Shown piece by piece: positions 25,103 through 36,839 of a stretch of DNA of 64,000 bases. Position numbers and translations under genes: made by a program. Under the pieces are notes generated by a model, which saw only the letters and a program-made list of their open reading frames with translations, searched no databases and had not been told where the DNA came from. The stretch is from Astropecten irregularis (lineage: Eukaryota > Echinodermata > Asteroidea > Paxillosida > Astropectinidae). The first letter of the stretch is position 1. Each line of letters begins with the position of its first letter. Location: positions 372,001 to 436,000 of the forward strand of contig OZ020261.1 of assembly GCA_963971285.1 (NCBI GenBank), read 5' to 3'.

Positions 25103-25450
25103 GACCAATTTCATAGAGCTGCTTAAGCACCAAACTTAGCCTAAGCACTTATATATTGGTAAATAGAATCAGCATGGCAGCCAAAATACCTTGTGAATAT
25201 TTTGCTCAGCAAACAATGGCCGTATACATGTACAAGTCAAATGCAGTAAACATATTCAACAATTCTGGGTGGTAATCCTGTCTTTTGGGGTATGCTTGAG
25301 CAATATTTTGCTTAAAGGTAAAATCATACTTTGGGTTTTGTTAAAGAAATGCAGATTCATGTGCAAAAATGTCAAGAAGGATATAGTAACAGTCATCTGT
25401 GAAAATTGCAGTCCCATACGGTGCCCACTTTTTGAAAAAATAGAGAAAAA
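25103..25450. mobile_element. foldback element C with MITE B inserted at TTAA
   Basis: Element C starts GGGACCAATTTCATAGAGCT and proceeds through GCTCAGCAAACAATGGCCG to TTTTGCTTAA. At that TTAA the sequence switches to a MITE B half (AGGTAAAATCATACTTTGG, CCCATACGGTGCCCACTTTT) and does not return to C. The same C-then-B nesting occurs at 35.8 kb. Confidence 0.6.
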
Positions 25451-26058
25451 CGCTCACAACATCAACACTACGTGAATACACGCCACCAGTATTTTCACGC
25501 TTCGTCTCAAAATGTGTCTCACAAATATTGTCAGGGTTAAATTGCTACCAAGACAAATTTTCAGCCTATATAGCTTCCTACAACGTCAATTTATCAAATT
25601 GAAAAATTAAATTTCTTAGGGGGAGGGGCGATTCAATTAGCTTTAACCAAATGCAATTAGAATGTTATGCAAATTAGCTCTGCAGACGTTGTTGAATACA
25701 AAAATGTCACGGCATTCGCTTTTTAATAACACTTCCGTGTTGGTCTGGTCGTTATGTTCAACCGACCATGCAAAACCACTTGCCAGCAAGGCGCAGTTAC
25801 AATGCATGTCCCGACCTTGGTTAGGCCAAACCAGGAAAAAGTCATGTTTCTTCTATCTATTTTGCAAAAGCAAAGAGATGTGTTTTCAAAGGCTTTTCTC
25901 GTACATTGTACCAAGAGATAAAGGACGTCATTTTGTTTGAAGCAATTATTTAAAACGCTACTTTTCAGCATGCATTTCATAATACTTAGGCCTACCAGTG
26001 AAGATCTCGGGCTGTAGCTATGTTTAAATAAATTAACGATTTCTGTTTGTGAAATTAA

Positions 26059-26386
26059 AGGTATAATACAGTGATTTGTAAGGTCACATAATAGCAACCA
26101 CACTTTGTCTGATCAAACATGTACATGAAATAATGGACTCAATCGAACATTCAGAGTCACGAGAAAATAGCAAAAACCTGACTCAATATATCTTATAAAA
26201 CATAAAGAATGATTTTGCTCTTACACCGAGATAACTGTTTTCGGTCTTTGAATTTCTGGATAAATACATTTCAGGCGGAAATATTATAACGGTTTGTTTC
26301 TACCAGCACCATCTTCATACCGTAGGTTATACGTAAATCTGTGGACATTTCTGTTTGGCTATGTTACCAAATCCTGTACTGCACCT
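26059..26386 (-). mobile_element. TTAA-type MITE B2, complete, inverted
   Basis: Flanked by TTAA (26055-26058, 26387-26390). Ends AGGTATAATACAGTGATT and AATCCTGTACTGCACCT; interior matches the reverse of 30203. Confidence 0.78.
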
Positions 26387-26689
26387 TTAAACATTAACGG
26401 TTTATGTTTGTTAAATGAATCTAAAACACCTTTCTATTTTGTTCATTTCAATTATGATTTGCATTTGCAGGTGTTTGGATACATTTAGACTGTGTTCCCA
26501 AGATGCGATGATGTCCAATATTTCCAGGGGCCAATTTCCAAGCTGTTATTAAGCACAATAAAACTTGTCCTTAGCACAAAATGTCTTGCCCAATAAAACA
26601 AACCACCATTAAACATTCCATTTGATATTCATGGTCAGCAAAAACAGCCAAAGAACAATCGCAAGTGATACACAGCAGATGAAACTTTG

Positions 26690-26890
26690 GTTGTTAATCC
26701 TGTTTTTATTAAATGCTTGGAGTTAGGGGCCTGACGCGTTTCGATCCTAGCAGGATCTGTCTCAAAAGCATAGGTTTTAGCCTTTAAAAAGGAATGATTG
26801 AAACCAGTGATGGCCCTCCTAACTTCAAGCATTTTATATATTTCAGGTCATGTTTTGGCTAATGAGCAGTTTCCAGCATTTTATTATATG
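26690..26890. repeat. dispersed repeat F, foldback copy
   Basis: ATGCTTGGAGTTAGGGGCCT, GACGCGTTTCGATCCTAGC and AGGATCTGTCTCAAA are the reverse of the F motif, and CCTCCTAACTTCAAGCAT returns in forward orientation near 26815. The copy is therefore a partial inverted repeat. Confidence 0.55.
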
Positions 26891-27329
26891 TATTGACTAT
26901 TTTTATTAAGACAGACATTTCATGGTTAGCTAATTGTTGTGCTAAGCAGGACAGTGAAATTGTCGGGTTTCAGTAAACAGAATTTTATTTTGGACTAGCC
27001 TCAACATCCCCAGCAACGGAACTGAACTGAAGCTAATTAGCATACGGCTTTAATCGTGCATCGTATGCTGTATGTGTGTAGTCTATGCAGGCGCGCCAAT
27101 ATAGCATCCCTGAGCTTAGCAGTGCGTCTGAGTATCGCTTGTTAAATTTGTCTGTGACAGCTGACGTTTGTTCGGCAATAAACCAATGAACATTATAATA
27201 TTAATATTGTATATAATGAGCGTTCCAATGCTGTCTGTCTGAAAGTCATCTGTTTTTCTTGTTTTAAGCTTAATTCTTTTTCATGTTATCTTTACATGAT
27301 GCAGCATGTTTAGGTACCCATTTTGTGAT

Positions 27330-27660
27330 TGGAGTTAGGAGGGCCTGACGCGTTTCTATCCTCTTAGCAGGATCCCTCTCAAAGGTATCCTAGCAGGATC
27401 TTTCTCAAAGGCTAAGGGCATGTTTGTTTAACGCTCAGGATCCCTGATTCGCGGATCCACGTCCTATGCAGGGTACGCTAAAATGGGATCCGGATCCGCA
27501 GAATCCGTGATCCTTTGCGTTAAACAAACAGGCCCTAAGCCTTTGAGAGGGATCCAGTTAGGATCGAAACGCGTCAGGCCCTCCTAACTCCAAGCATTCT
27601 ATAAATTTCGGGTAATTTTGGGGTGATGCGCAGTGTTCAGCACTTGACTATGCATTTTGT
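27330..27660. repeat. dispersed repeat F, foldback copy interrupted by a MITE
   Basis: The left arm GGAGTTAGGAGGGCCTGACG..AGGATCCCTCTCAAAGG is inverted at the right (CCTTTGAGAGGGATCC..GAAACGCGTCAGGCCC..CTCCAAGCAT). The loop is occupied by the 120-bp Harbinger-like element at 27416. Confidence 0.65.
27416..27535. mobile_element. Harbinger-like MITE with TAA duplication
   Basis: Ends GGGCATGTTTGTTTAACGC and GCGTTAAACAAACAGGCCC, flanked by TAA at 27413-27415 and 27536-27538. It shares GGATCCACGTCCTATGCAGG with the 11525 copy. Confidence 0.75.
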
Positions 27661-27944
27661 AATAGATGGTATATTTTTATACTGATAATCATGAATGTCT
27701 ATTTCAGGATACACGGACCTGTTGATTAATAAGCTTTGAGGATCTGTGGCGCATTTGGTCTGATTGCGTGATGTTATTTTTGGAGATTATTATTGCTTCT
27801 TCGCTGGGATGAAAATGCTGACCGCAGCGAAATTACCCCCAACGAGTTTTCCTTAAAGCATAAAATGGGTTTTAAAAGCAACCCAAAGTGACCATGTGGC
27901 GTATTGTGGCCAATATCTACATTATTTCATTCATTCATTCATTG

Positions 27945-27969
27945 GGCGTTTACGAAAAGGAGGCTTTGC

Positions 27970-28032
<63 letters not shown>

Positions 28033-28180
28033 CAGCTCTGACATCCATATGCTGAAAATATATGTTGTGTTTTTTTGTTTATTTTCATTGAAACTGAAGC
28101 TCTGTTTTCCAGTTCAAACCAGAGAATCTACTTCAGAACCGCAGCCAAAAGCCAAATCCTTAGACTTCTTAGGGCGCTAT
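27945..28180. mobile_element. hexamer-armed MITE, copy 3
   Basis: Left end GGGCGTTTACGAAAAGGAGGC then about 11 GGCTCA hexamers (27969-28030) and CCATATGCTGAAAATATA. The family centre AGAGAATCTACTTCAGAACC and GCAGCCAAAAGCC follows. The right arm is missing, and a MITE B fragment takes its place. Confidence 0.72.
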
Positions 28181-28192
28181 ATTGGACGCCAT

Positions 28193-28537
28193 CTTTGATA
28201 AGAGACCAAAACAGAAATGCTCGAAGATTTACGTATAACTTTCAGGGTATGAGGATGATGCTAGTAGAAACCTTCCGTTAAGGTTTTTTCGCCTGAAATG
28301 GTGTATTTATCCAGAAATCAGTAAAACAACGACCGAAAATCTGTTTGACCTTTTAAAAGATCAAAAATAAAAGAGAAAAGACTTAAGAAATACTGTGGCT
28401 GTTTTTTCACCGTTTTCTCAAATATTGGGCACCGTATGGGACTGAACTTTTCACAGATGACTGTTACTGTATCTGTCGTGATATTTTTTACCATGAATCT
28501 GTATTTCTTTGATAAAAACCAAAGTATGATATTACCT
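28193..28537. mobile_element. TTAA-type MITE B, left end truncated
   Basis: Starts inside the element at GATAAGAGACCAAAACAGA and continues to CCAAAGTATGATATTACCT. It abuts the truncated hexamer-armed MITE, so one event probably removed both ends. Confidence 0.7.
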
Positions 28538-28539
28538 TT

Positions 28540-29090
28540 TAGCATGACTTAATGTACAACATTAATGGCGTGAATTGAACGCCCTCGTTAGATTGGTAAA
28601 TAAGTCATTGTTATACGCGAGGGAGTTTCTAGTCTACATGTCACTTAGAGATCGGGCAAAACTACGACATTCTCAGCACAGAAGGCATTTTCCAGAGTAT
28701 CTCACAGTCCCCAGGGAAAGTCTACGACAAATGAAAATGATTGTTTGTTTTTCGTCTAGATGACTGCCTGGAATTGAGCACCTGTAAATTACCTCGCGTG
28801 GATCGAGCTATCTTACAAGCAGTAAGTCAGCTGATGTCAATAACCTCCACGGCTCAGCCTCGACAAAGCAATATCTGTTGACTAAGACTTTCAATATCGT
28901 CTGGGATTTGTATCAGAGAAGTCATGATTTTAAATGTCATTGTACCTTTGAAAGCTCTTTTGCTCAGAGGGTGACGTAATGAGATAATAATCAAAATAGC
29001 CTATGCGATGCTTTCAATAAAAACATCAAACATTATGCCGTTTTATAGAATGGAAATAGCATTGCAAGCCTGCCAGATTACAATCATTAT
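28540..29090. other. no gene recognised
   Basis: A 62-codon plus-strand frame at 28575-28763 has a fairly protein-like composition but no recognisable family or splice signals. Confidence 0.3.
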
Positions 29091-29094
29091 AATT

Positions 29095-29375
29095 CATTGA
29101 AAAGTGAACAAGGAAAAATTAACTTGAGCGGGATTCGAACCAGCGAACATCGGAATACCGTACCGTATAGTCAATTATCTTTGTTAGTTGATCAGCTAAT
29201 TGACGATTTAGTATTACAGACACCACCAACATAGGACTGGATAGCTCAGTTGGTAAGAGCGCCGGTATGGTGTTCCGGAGGTCGCTGGTTCGAATCTTTT
29301 TCCAGTCAATTTTTCGCTGTTCACTTTTCAATGACTTAAAATTAACCAGTCAGTTTCCCTAGTTATCTAATGATT
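29095..29375. mobile_element. head-to-head tRNA-like SINE pair
   Basis: The left arm is the reversed tail and T-arm (CATTGAAAAGTGAACAAGG, GCGGGATTCGAACCAGCG). The right arm is a forward tRNA-like head and tail (TTCACTTTTCAATGACTT, CAGTCAGTTTCCCTAG). A linker containing TCAATTATCTTTGTT joins them. The same arrangement with the same linker recurs at 49148 and 56047. Confidence 0.7.
29235..29308 (+). ncRNA. tRNA-like SINE head, not a functional tRNA
   Basis: Acceptor halves GACTGGA and TCCAGTC pair, as do D-stem halves GCTC and GAGC, and a B-box GGTTCGAAT is present. The T-stem is broken (GCTGG against CTTTT) and the anticodon stem has a mismatch. The sequence runs into the SINE tail, so I treat it as a SINE promoter region. 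Confidence 0.6.
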
Positions 29376-29433
29376 ATATTTGGTTGTAAAACTGCATGAT
29401 ATTTTTTAAGTATTGAGAGCCTGTTACTAAATG

Positions 29434-29790
29434 TACTGTGAAGAGACCATCAGTCTTGTTTCAGTATAAGGGACTGGTTTCTACACACCATAGGGGTGGA
29501 GGCATTTATTGCTGCCTTGCTGTTGACTAGGTACCCTTTCCAGTCCTATTTATACTGTGAAAAGACCATCAGTCTTGTTTCAGTTTGAGGGACTGGTTTC
29601 TCCACACCATAGGGGTGGATGCATTCATTGCTGCCTTGCTGTGGACTAGGTACCCCTTCCAGTCCTATTTATACTGTGAAGAGACCATCAGTCTTCTTTC
29701 AGTGTGACGGACTGGTTTCTCCACACCATAGGGGTAGAGGCATTCATTACTGCCTTGCTGTGGACAAGTTACCCCCTTCCACTTATATCA
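29434..29790. repeat. three-copy 119-bp tandem repeat
   Basis: TACTGTGAAGAGACCATCAG begins at 29434, 29553 and 29672 (exactly 119 apart, one substitution in the second). Each unit also has CACCATAGGGGTGGAGGCAT and CTGCCTTGCTGT. Confidence 0.93.
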
Positions 29791-30202
29791 ATCCTCAAAT
29801 CGCCGTATTTTAGCAAAATTAATAACATTTCAGTTCTGCACAAAACATCACAATATCACAGAAGTATTGTATTCCTTTAATTTAAATTGCCTGCGTGGAT
29901 TTCTGTTTTTACGCCACTCTTGGTATACCTAATCCTGGAATATTATACGCGTTTATTTCTGACTTGTTCCACTAAAGATATTGCCTGAAACAGCGGTTAT
30001 ACTATTCCGATATTAAGTTCTGCCTTCATATGTCCGTTTATTATTAATATGGGATTCATAATTATTGCCTGGAGTGTGCATGGTATTACGTATCACGAGC
30101 ACATGGGCGAGTACCAAGTGCAAATCCAGTGGGTAAATCGGCTTCCCAGTCCCCAATCCTTTCGTCTTTCCCGTCGGGCTGAATTTTCAAATCAAGTCTT
30201 AA

Positions 30203-30549
30203 AAAGGTACAGTACAAGATTGGTAACATACCCAAACAGAAATGTTCACAGATTTCATTTTAACATTCAGGGTGTGATGATGGTGCTGGTAGAAACATAT
30301 ATGTTTCCACCTGAAATGGTGTATCTATCCAGAAATCAGTCAAACAAAGAACGAAAACAGTTTTGATCTCGGGGTAAGATCAAAACCATTCCTGACGATT
30401 TATAAGACAAAAATAGTCGGTTTTCCTCTATTTTCTCTTGACTCAGGTGTCCGAGTGGGCTCAAATTTGTTTGTGTTAATTCATGTACATGCTGGATTAG
30501 ATAACGTGTGAGTGTTGTTGTGAGACCTTTACCAATAATGTATTATACC
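30203..30549 (+). mobile_element. TTAA-type MITE B2
   Basis: After TTAA (30199-30202): AAAGGTACAGTACAAGATTG, CCCAAACAGAAATGTTCACA, GATCTCGGGGTAAGATC. The right end AATGTATTATACC lies beside TTAA (30550-30553). Confidence 0.78.
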
Positions 30550-31284
30550 TTAAATACCTGGAATGTAATACTATATAGCGCCTACGCAGTGATTCGATTT
30601 TTCCGAGTATTTCGCTCTTTGTGCCTCAAGGTATTGGGTTTGTGCATTCATTATAATAAAGATTCCTGCTGATAAACAGTATGGAGTCTGAAACACCAAT
30701 ATGTTTTCTTCTTGTTATAAGGCTTCCTACAGTGTTGTTTTTGTTTCAGTCAGGTTATTATTGCCTCCATACAGAGAATATACTGACAGATAATGAATGG
30801 CAAGTCTCATTTTGCTTCTGAATTATAGCTTTTGTGTTTTCCTTTGAATGCCTGGCTTTGCAAAATGGAGGGTTTTCATGCATGCTCATGTAGGGAAAAA
30901 CAGAAAAATATAATGAAACATAAAACATGAAAGAGGCAAACTTGACCCACAGACATGGTTTGGCAAAAGAGATACACCTCCAGTTGAGTGAAAGGAACAT
31001 TCGGCACAATAAAACTCATCGAGGAGGAAAAGGTCTGTCATAAAACAACCCCAACCTTGTGTTCACAAATCAATTTGGTTACTGCTCTCAGTTCCCCGGA
31101 TGACATCACAGTTTTGCTTATGAATATAAAAATTCTAATTATAGCATACAAACAAACAAAAACTGTTGTTAACCCTGAAACAGTGTGAGGAAGTGGGTAA
31201 AATCACAGGCCCATAAAACAGTTGCTTTTTGGCACATGTTCAAGCCATAATATTCATATTGCAGAGACTCTTTAAACTCCTGCT
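30550..31284. other. no gene recognised
   Basis: Short frames on both strands without domains. Confidence 0.35.
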
Positions 31285-31610
31285 TTGTAACTTGAGGTTC
31301 TATCATGTACTTTGGTAAGCATACCAAAAGAGAAATCTTCACAGATTTACCTAACTTACAGGGTGAGGGTAGAAACATACCATAAACAATTTTCTGCCTG
31401 AGATGCTGTGTAACCAAGAGTACAACCAATTGACCAAAACAGTTTTGATGTCCTAGTGAGATCGAAACTCCTGTGAATAGATTTGAAAATACCGTGAGTG
31501 CCGGGTTCACTGTTTTCTCAAAAAGTGGGCACAGTATGGGACTGGAAATTTCACGACTGACTGTTAGTGTATCGTTCTTGATATGTATGCCCATAAATCT
31601 GCATTTCCTT
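31285..31610. mobile_element. TTAA-type MITE B, diverged
   Basis: AGGTTCTATCATGTACTTTG, AGAAATCTTCACAGATTTAC, TCTCAAAAAGTGGGCACAG and GTATGGGACTGGAAATTTCA match the family in order. The right terminus is decayed. Confidence 0.65.
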
Positions 31611-32089
31611 GGCTAAACAAAAATTAAGCAAACAAATTCCTCCTAAACAATATCCATCTTAAGTCAAGCAAAATTGAGCCAAATGTCGGTACTTATATAG
31701 TACTTACCAATGGGAACTAAAATCAGACCTCCTTAAGCGGTTTTCTTGAATTTAGGTCATACACACCAGTCGATAAAATGGCACCAATGGGCCTCAGGGA
31801 TCAACACCTCTGTGGCTACCTGCGTCAAAAAGAAACCATCAAGACAACGTGAAATTGGTGAAAACCACAAAATAGTTTCTTTGCGATGACTCAAGTTGAC
31901 AAAATGAGTCATAAGTCGCCCAAGGTGATATTGAGTTACTACTCATTCAATAGAGGCACCATAATGCAAATCAATAGACACGTTGTGATGTTCTTAACCC
32001 ATTTACATTGTCAGCATGTAGACTTAGTTAATATCCAGAAACGAACAACGAAAAGGTCATCCGCCTGATGCAGAAATAAAATGTTTTAA

Positions 32090-32455
32090 AGGTATAATAC
32101 ATGATTGGTAAAGGTCACAGAGCAGCACTCACACTTTATCTTACCCATCATGTGCACGAAACGATAAACCTGTAAAATGTTTTTAAACAAAATTTGAGCT
32201 CAATCGGACATCTGAGTCACGAGAAAATAGCGAAAACGCAACTCGAAGTTTCCTTATAAAACATAAAGAATGGTTTTGATCTTACCCCAAGATCAAAACT
32301 GTTTTCGGTCTTTGTTTTACTAATTTCTGGATAAATATACCATTTCATGCGGAATTTTAACCGTGTGTTTCAACCATCTCCATCTTCATACTCTAAAAGT
32401 TATAAGTAAATCTGTGAACATTTATGTGGTATGTTACCAATGTTGTACTGTACCT
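32090..32455 (-). mobile_element. TTAA-type MITE B2, inverted, complete
   Basis: TTAA at 32086-32089 and 32456-32459. Ends AGGTATAATACATGATTGG and CAATGTTGTACTGTACCT. Confidence 0.8.
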
Positions 32456-32727
32456 TTAAAGTAAATATTGGCTTTAAGACTCATTTTGTGGGATCTGCTT
32501 TCATTGTATGTGTGAGGTAATTGTGAAAGTGCAATAACACCATGGCGCACATACAGTCGGCCCAACCTCGAAATTAGTATGACTCACCAGTGTTTTGACT
32601 GGAAGTGCTGGTACCTAATTTAATACCATTGCATCTATAATACTGACGGATTATTATTGGTTTCCATTGACAATGTGCTAGACTTGACAAAGTCCTTTGC
32701 TCAAAGACTATTATATAAACTCCTTAA

Positions 32728-32960
32728 AGGTAGTATCATACTTTGGTAAGAAACCAAAACAGAAATGTTCACAGATTTACGTATAACTTACAGGGTATGA
32801 AGATGGTGGTGGTAGAAACATACCGTTAATTTGTTTCCTTCTGAATGGTGTATTTATCCAGAAATTAGTAAAACGACGACCGAAAATCTTTTTTATCTTT
32901 TAAAAGATCAAAAATAAAAGAGGAAAGACTTAAGAAAAACTGTGGATTTTTTCACTGTTT
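32728..32960 (+). mobile_element. TTAA-type MITE B, right end lost
   Basis: Starts AGGTAGTATCATACTTTGG after TTAA (32724-32727). It matches the family through AAAAGATCAAAAATAAAAG and TTTTTTCACTGTTT, then diverges. Confidence 0.75.
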
Positions 32961-33091
32961 GCGTGTGTATAATCGGTCATACTGGAAAAACTTAGATATC
33001 CCTCATATTTTGCACAAAGTTTTCGGTTTTGTAATTAAGTATTTCAGACCAAAAGAATCTGGCTCTTGAAACACAATAATATTTTGTTTAA

Positions 33092-33444
33092 AGGTATAAT
33101 ACATAATTGGTAAAGGTCACGCCCGGGAACAGCACTCACACTTTGCCTGATCCATCATGTACATACAAAAATAAACCTGTGAAATCTTGAGCTCAATCGG
33201 ACATAATTCTGTGTCACAAGAAAATAGCGAAAACCCGACTCAATTTTTCTTATAAACATGAAGAATGGTTTTGATCTTACTGTTTTCGGTCTTTGTTTGA
33301 CTAATTTCTGGATAAATTCACCATTTCAGTCTAAGTATTTTTATTAACGGTATGTTTCTACCAGCACCACCTTCATACAGTGAAAGTTATACGTAAATCT
33401 GTGACCATATCTGTTGGGTATGTTACCAATCCTGTTCTGTACCT
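33092..33444 (-). mobile_element. TTAA-type MITE B2, inverted, complete
   Basis: TTAA at 33088-33091 and 33445-33448. Ends AGGTATAATACATAATTGG and AATCCTGTTCTGTACCT. Confidence 0.8.
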
Positions 33445-33685
33445 TTAATCATAACCATTATTTAACATCAACTGACTATGTATCCATATGTGTCCTAATA
33501 TAAGTTATGCATCGGGAAGTGACGTCATACGCGCATACTTCAACGATAGAAACATGCTGGTACCAACAGGCTCCCTAATTATTATTTGTTCTGAGGAAAA
33601 TCGGTTTCAATAATGAGGCAATTTCTTCCATGAAGAGACTAGGTACCAGTCTAAATTGAAGGTCTGTTATGGGGCTTTCCATCAG

Positions 33686-33915
33686 GGGCCAATTTCATAG
33701 ATCTTCTTAAGCAAACAAAATTTGCTTAAGCACCAAAAACCTTGGTGAATAAAAATCAATATGCCCGCAAAAACTGTGAACGTTATGCTCAGCAATGGCC
33801 GAATAGAAGTCAAAAGCAGTAAACATCACATGAAAATTTGGTTGGTAATCCTGTTTGATCAAGGAAGACTTTTCATGCTTTAGCAAATTTTGTGCTTTTC
33901 CAGCTCTATGAAATT
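33686..33915. mobile_element. foldback element C, complete copy
   Basis: GGGGCCAATTTCATAGATCT at the left is inverted at the right as AGCTCTATGAAATTGTCCCC. The interior has GCTTAAGCACCAAAAACC, GCTCAGCAATGGCCGAATAG and GGTAATCCTGTTTGATCAAG. About 230 bp, non-coding. Confidence 0.75.
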
Positions 33916-35166
33916 GTCCCCAGGTATATACAGGATTGTTTGACATTTTCCATGTGAATTCGTCGAGCTTGGCCCAACATTGTCTTGCCAACTGTGTACA
34001 TTCACAGCCTCTACGTGTTTGCACCTCCAACAGGTCTGAAAACAATTTATACTTAGGTGGCACAATAAAATAGAACAGAATAATTGACGTTTTCTAAATA
34101 GCATGGATTAACAAAACATGACTACACACCTGTCGAAATGGCCTTTTGTGCCTTTAGGGCTTAACATTCACTACACATGACCTCTGACCTCATCCACTGC
34201 ATCCGGAGGACGCCATAAGCCCAATCCCTTGACAACGCGATCCCAACCAGCCACAGTGTCAATGTTTGCACTCTTATTTGTCAAGTTTCGGGTTGCAAGA
34301 TCATGGTGGTCCCTGTAATACCTGTGCAAAGTTCGAGGACACAAGTCCCTAGTTTCGTTCTACTCAATGCGTGGTTCTGCCCCATTGTGTGCTGAAGAAA
34401 AAAACAATTTCCCCGTCTAGACGACCGCTGCGAGGGCCAGTCTATGTATTTGTATCGTGTACGGACGTGTTAAAGGGACATAGTGGGGGAAATAAAAGTG
34501 ATGTCTAATATTACTAGACAGGAGGACGCCGGTTCGAATCCCGCTCCAGTCAATCGTCATTTGTTCACTTTTCAATGACTTTAAATTCAGACAGTTTCCC
34601 TTGTGGTTATTTGATGATTATATTATTATTTTCACAAATGGGGTATTATTAGGGACTGGTTAGCGTCGAAAGTGAACATTATTTTGGGAGACATCAAGAA
34701 TTATGGTGGCATCTCGATACTATATATCGTGCTTTGAGTTGTTGAATATTTCATATGATGAATGAGTTAAAGTATAATATCATAATATAGGACATTTATG
34801 GTGCCCAGCAATATACTATATGAATGCACACTTTTATACTTTTATACAGAGCATAGGGCCTATCACAGTCAGATGTCTCTATGCGCGCATTATTATCCCT
34901 GGTCATTGGGCCATGCATGTATTTACATTTCTGAAACCATCTCAACTCCCTAGGGAGTATACAGCCCTGGCTGCTGTAAAGCGCACAAAATAATGCTATG
35001 CAAGCACAAACCCATCTCTACCTTCACAGGTACCCATTTACACCAGTGAAGAGGAGCAATATGTGCAAAGCATCTTGCCCAAGGACTGCAATTACACCAC
35101 CAGATTATGGCTGGACTCGAACCCACAATCAGTAGATTGACCACAAGATCTGGAGTACAACATACC
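33916..35166. other. no gene recognised; contains a SINE tail at 34520-34620
   Basis: The only recognisable feature is a SINE fragment with GGTTCGAATCCCGCTCCAGT followed by TTCACTTTTCAATGACTTT and CAGTTTCCCTTGTGG. Confidence 0.45.
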
Positions 35167-35208
35167 AGTGGCCAATTTCATGGAGATACTTAAGCACAAC
35201 ATGCTTAA

Positions 35209-35635
35209 AGGTTCACTGTAATCAAATTTGGGAAAGGAATGAAAGTGCTTTAAAAATTATTACTTAATACATAATTAATGGTAATTTAAATTATATTTTG
35301 TATAAGTGCTTAATTTTGACGAAACAGTTACAAAATCGATACCTGTATTCCCCGCCCCTCAAAAAAGTCCCCCTTGGAACCGACCCACGCAACAATAGCT
35401 TGTGACGTCACCTACAGAACAAGTATAGGCTCGTTCCGCAGTATTCTGCATGGTTTTCTGCACGGTGACGTAAGCAAGGTTTTTCGTCGCGAAAAATGGG
35501 GTGCTCAATGATGGGTCTAAAATACCGCCTTTCTCTATACACAATATTTTTAAGCACAAACAATGATAGCCAGGTTGAGTTTTATAAAAATACAGATGTA
35601 TTTAACTTCAGATGTGTTTTTATTACAGTAAACCT
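35209..35635. mobile_element. TTAA-type MITE D
   Basis: TTAA at 35205-35208 and 35636-35639. Ends AGGTTCACTGTAATC and ATTACAGTAAACCT. 427 bp with no coding region. The AGG terminus and TTAA target are shared with families B, B2 and B3. Confidence 0.78.
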
Positions 35636-35837
35636 TTAAGCATGAAGTCTTCCTTGATCAAACAGGATTGCCAACCAAATGTTTATGTGATGTTTACAGC
35701 GTTTGACTTGTATTCGGCCATTGTTTGCTGAGCATAACATTCACAAGGAGTTTTGGCTGGCATACTAATTTTATTTTCCAAGGTTTTTGGTGCTTAAGCA
35801 AATTGTGTGCTTAAAGGCAATGTCGTATTTTGTACTG

Positions 35838-35853
35838 CAGGCGCGTACGCAGG
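35838..35853 (+). repeat. left terminal inverted repeat of the transposon
   Basis: CAGGCGCGTACGCAGG, 14 of 16 bases identical to the inverted right end. Confidence 0.75.
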
Positions 35854-36187
35854 GGGGTGTTTTGGCTGTAAAACACCCCCCTTGATCGTCAGTAAAAAAA
35901 AAAAATATATAGGCCTATATAATAACAGACCTATGCGGATGGATGCCAAAATAAAGAAAAAGAGGAGAAAAAATAAAAACGAAATGAATTAAAAAGAAAG
36001 AAACTATAAATACCAAGTGTGAAACGAGGAGATTTATTGCTTTTATGGTGGTACGTAGCCGCAGCGCAGACCTCGGTACTTGTAGTGCATTCCGCGCTTA
36101 GCCTCCACGTATACACACACCGTATCGTATCCCCCGCGTACCACGACCATGACCAAGGACCAAAAAATATAATCTCAATGCTGACCA

Positions 36188-36362
36188 TTGTTAGTCTTGC
36201 TCCAAGACGTTAGTGCATCCATCGCTGTTCGTAGTTTCCCCTCGCACGATCGACTGATCATACACCACAACCCACTCGTGGGTTGTGATGGTCTGAATCT
36301 GTCGCGTGAGGGCGCACTACGGACAGCGATTGATCCACCAACGTCTTGGATAAAGACTAGCC
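36188..36362. promoter_or_regulatory. large imperfect hairpin upstream of the transposase gene
   Basis: Arms CCAAGACGTTAGTGCATCC and ATCGCTGTTCGTAGT are inverted as ACTACGGACAGCGATTGAT and CCACCAACGTCTTGG. The centre is the perfect hairpin CAACCCACTCGTGGGTTG. It lies just before the putative noncoding first exon and could serve as a transposase binding region or be an inserted small foldback. Confidence 0.6.
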
Positions 36363-36477
36363 AAAATAATTTTTTCTCCCACGTCCGCATTACACGAAGA
36401 AGCGTGAACGTGGCGCGAAGTCTGCAAATCTCAGCGTTTCTCTGATTGGAGCAGCTGCATTTCACGTTCTCTGGCAG
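36363..36477 (+). promoter_or_regulatory. putative noncoding first exon / promoter of the OTU-hAT gene
   Basis: CpG-containing stretch ending in CTCTGGCAG followed by donor GTATGT (36478). The next acceptor TTTCCAG (38301-38307) leads into the short exon with the start codon at 38333. Start of transcription is not visible; the left limit is arbitrary. Confidence 0.4.
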
Positions 36478-36839
36478 GTATGTATTCACCAAGACAATGT
36501 CAAGACCAAGTAGCCTATGATATAGATTAATCTTTGTAGTGCGTAGACAGAATATAGTTTTATTTAATTAATTGTGGGAAATGGAATTACATCACAGCGA
36601 GACAAGTCTGTATAGTTTCTTGTTTCTAACGGAAACGTTTAATTGTTATCAAGCTCAGAAGAATTTCAAGAAGCATAGTATGATGAGTAGGCCTTATTCT
36701 TTAAGAAGGTGGGTGGTCAGGTTGTGGGGTTGGGTATAGGGTAGGTGGTGGGTTGGTTTGTGAAGGGGAGGGGATGTCAAAAAAAGGGAAAGGAAAGTAC
36801 GTAGACTGATCGAATGACAGGGTTGGTCCGTTCGCGTAA

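Noticed and set aside
29235..29308. Functional tRNA gene
   Set aside because: Broken T-stem and direct continuation into the SINE tail; other copies show the same tail, so it is a SINE head.
35807..35992. 61-aa frame at the left end of the transposon
   Set aside because: It spans the MITE/transposon junction and ends in Lys/Asn runs from A-rich DNA.
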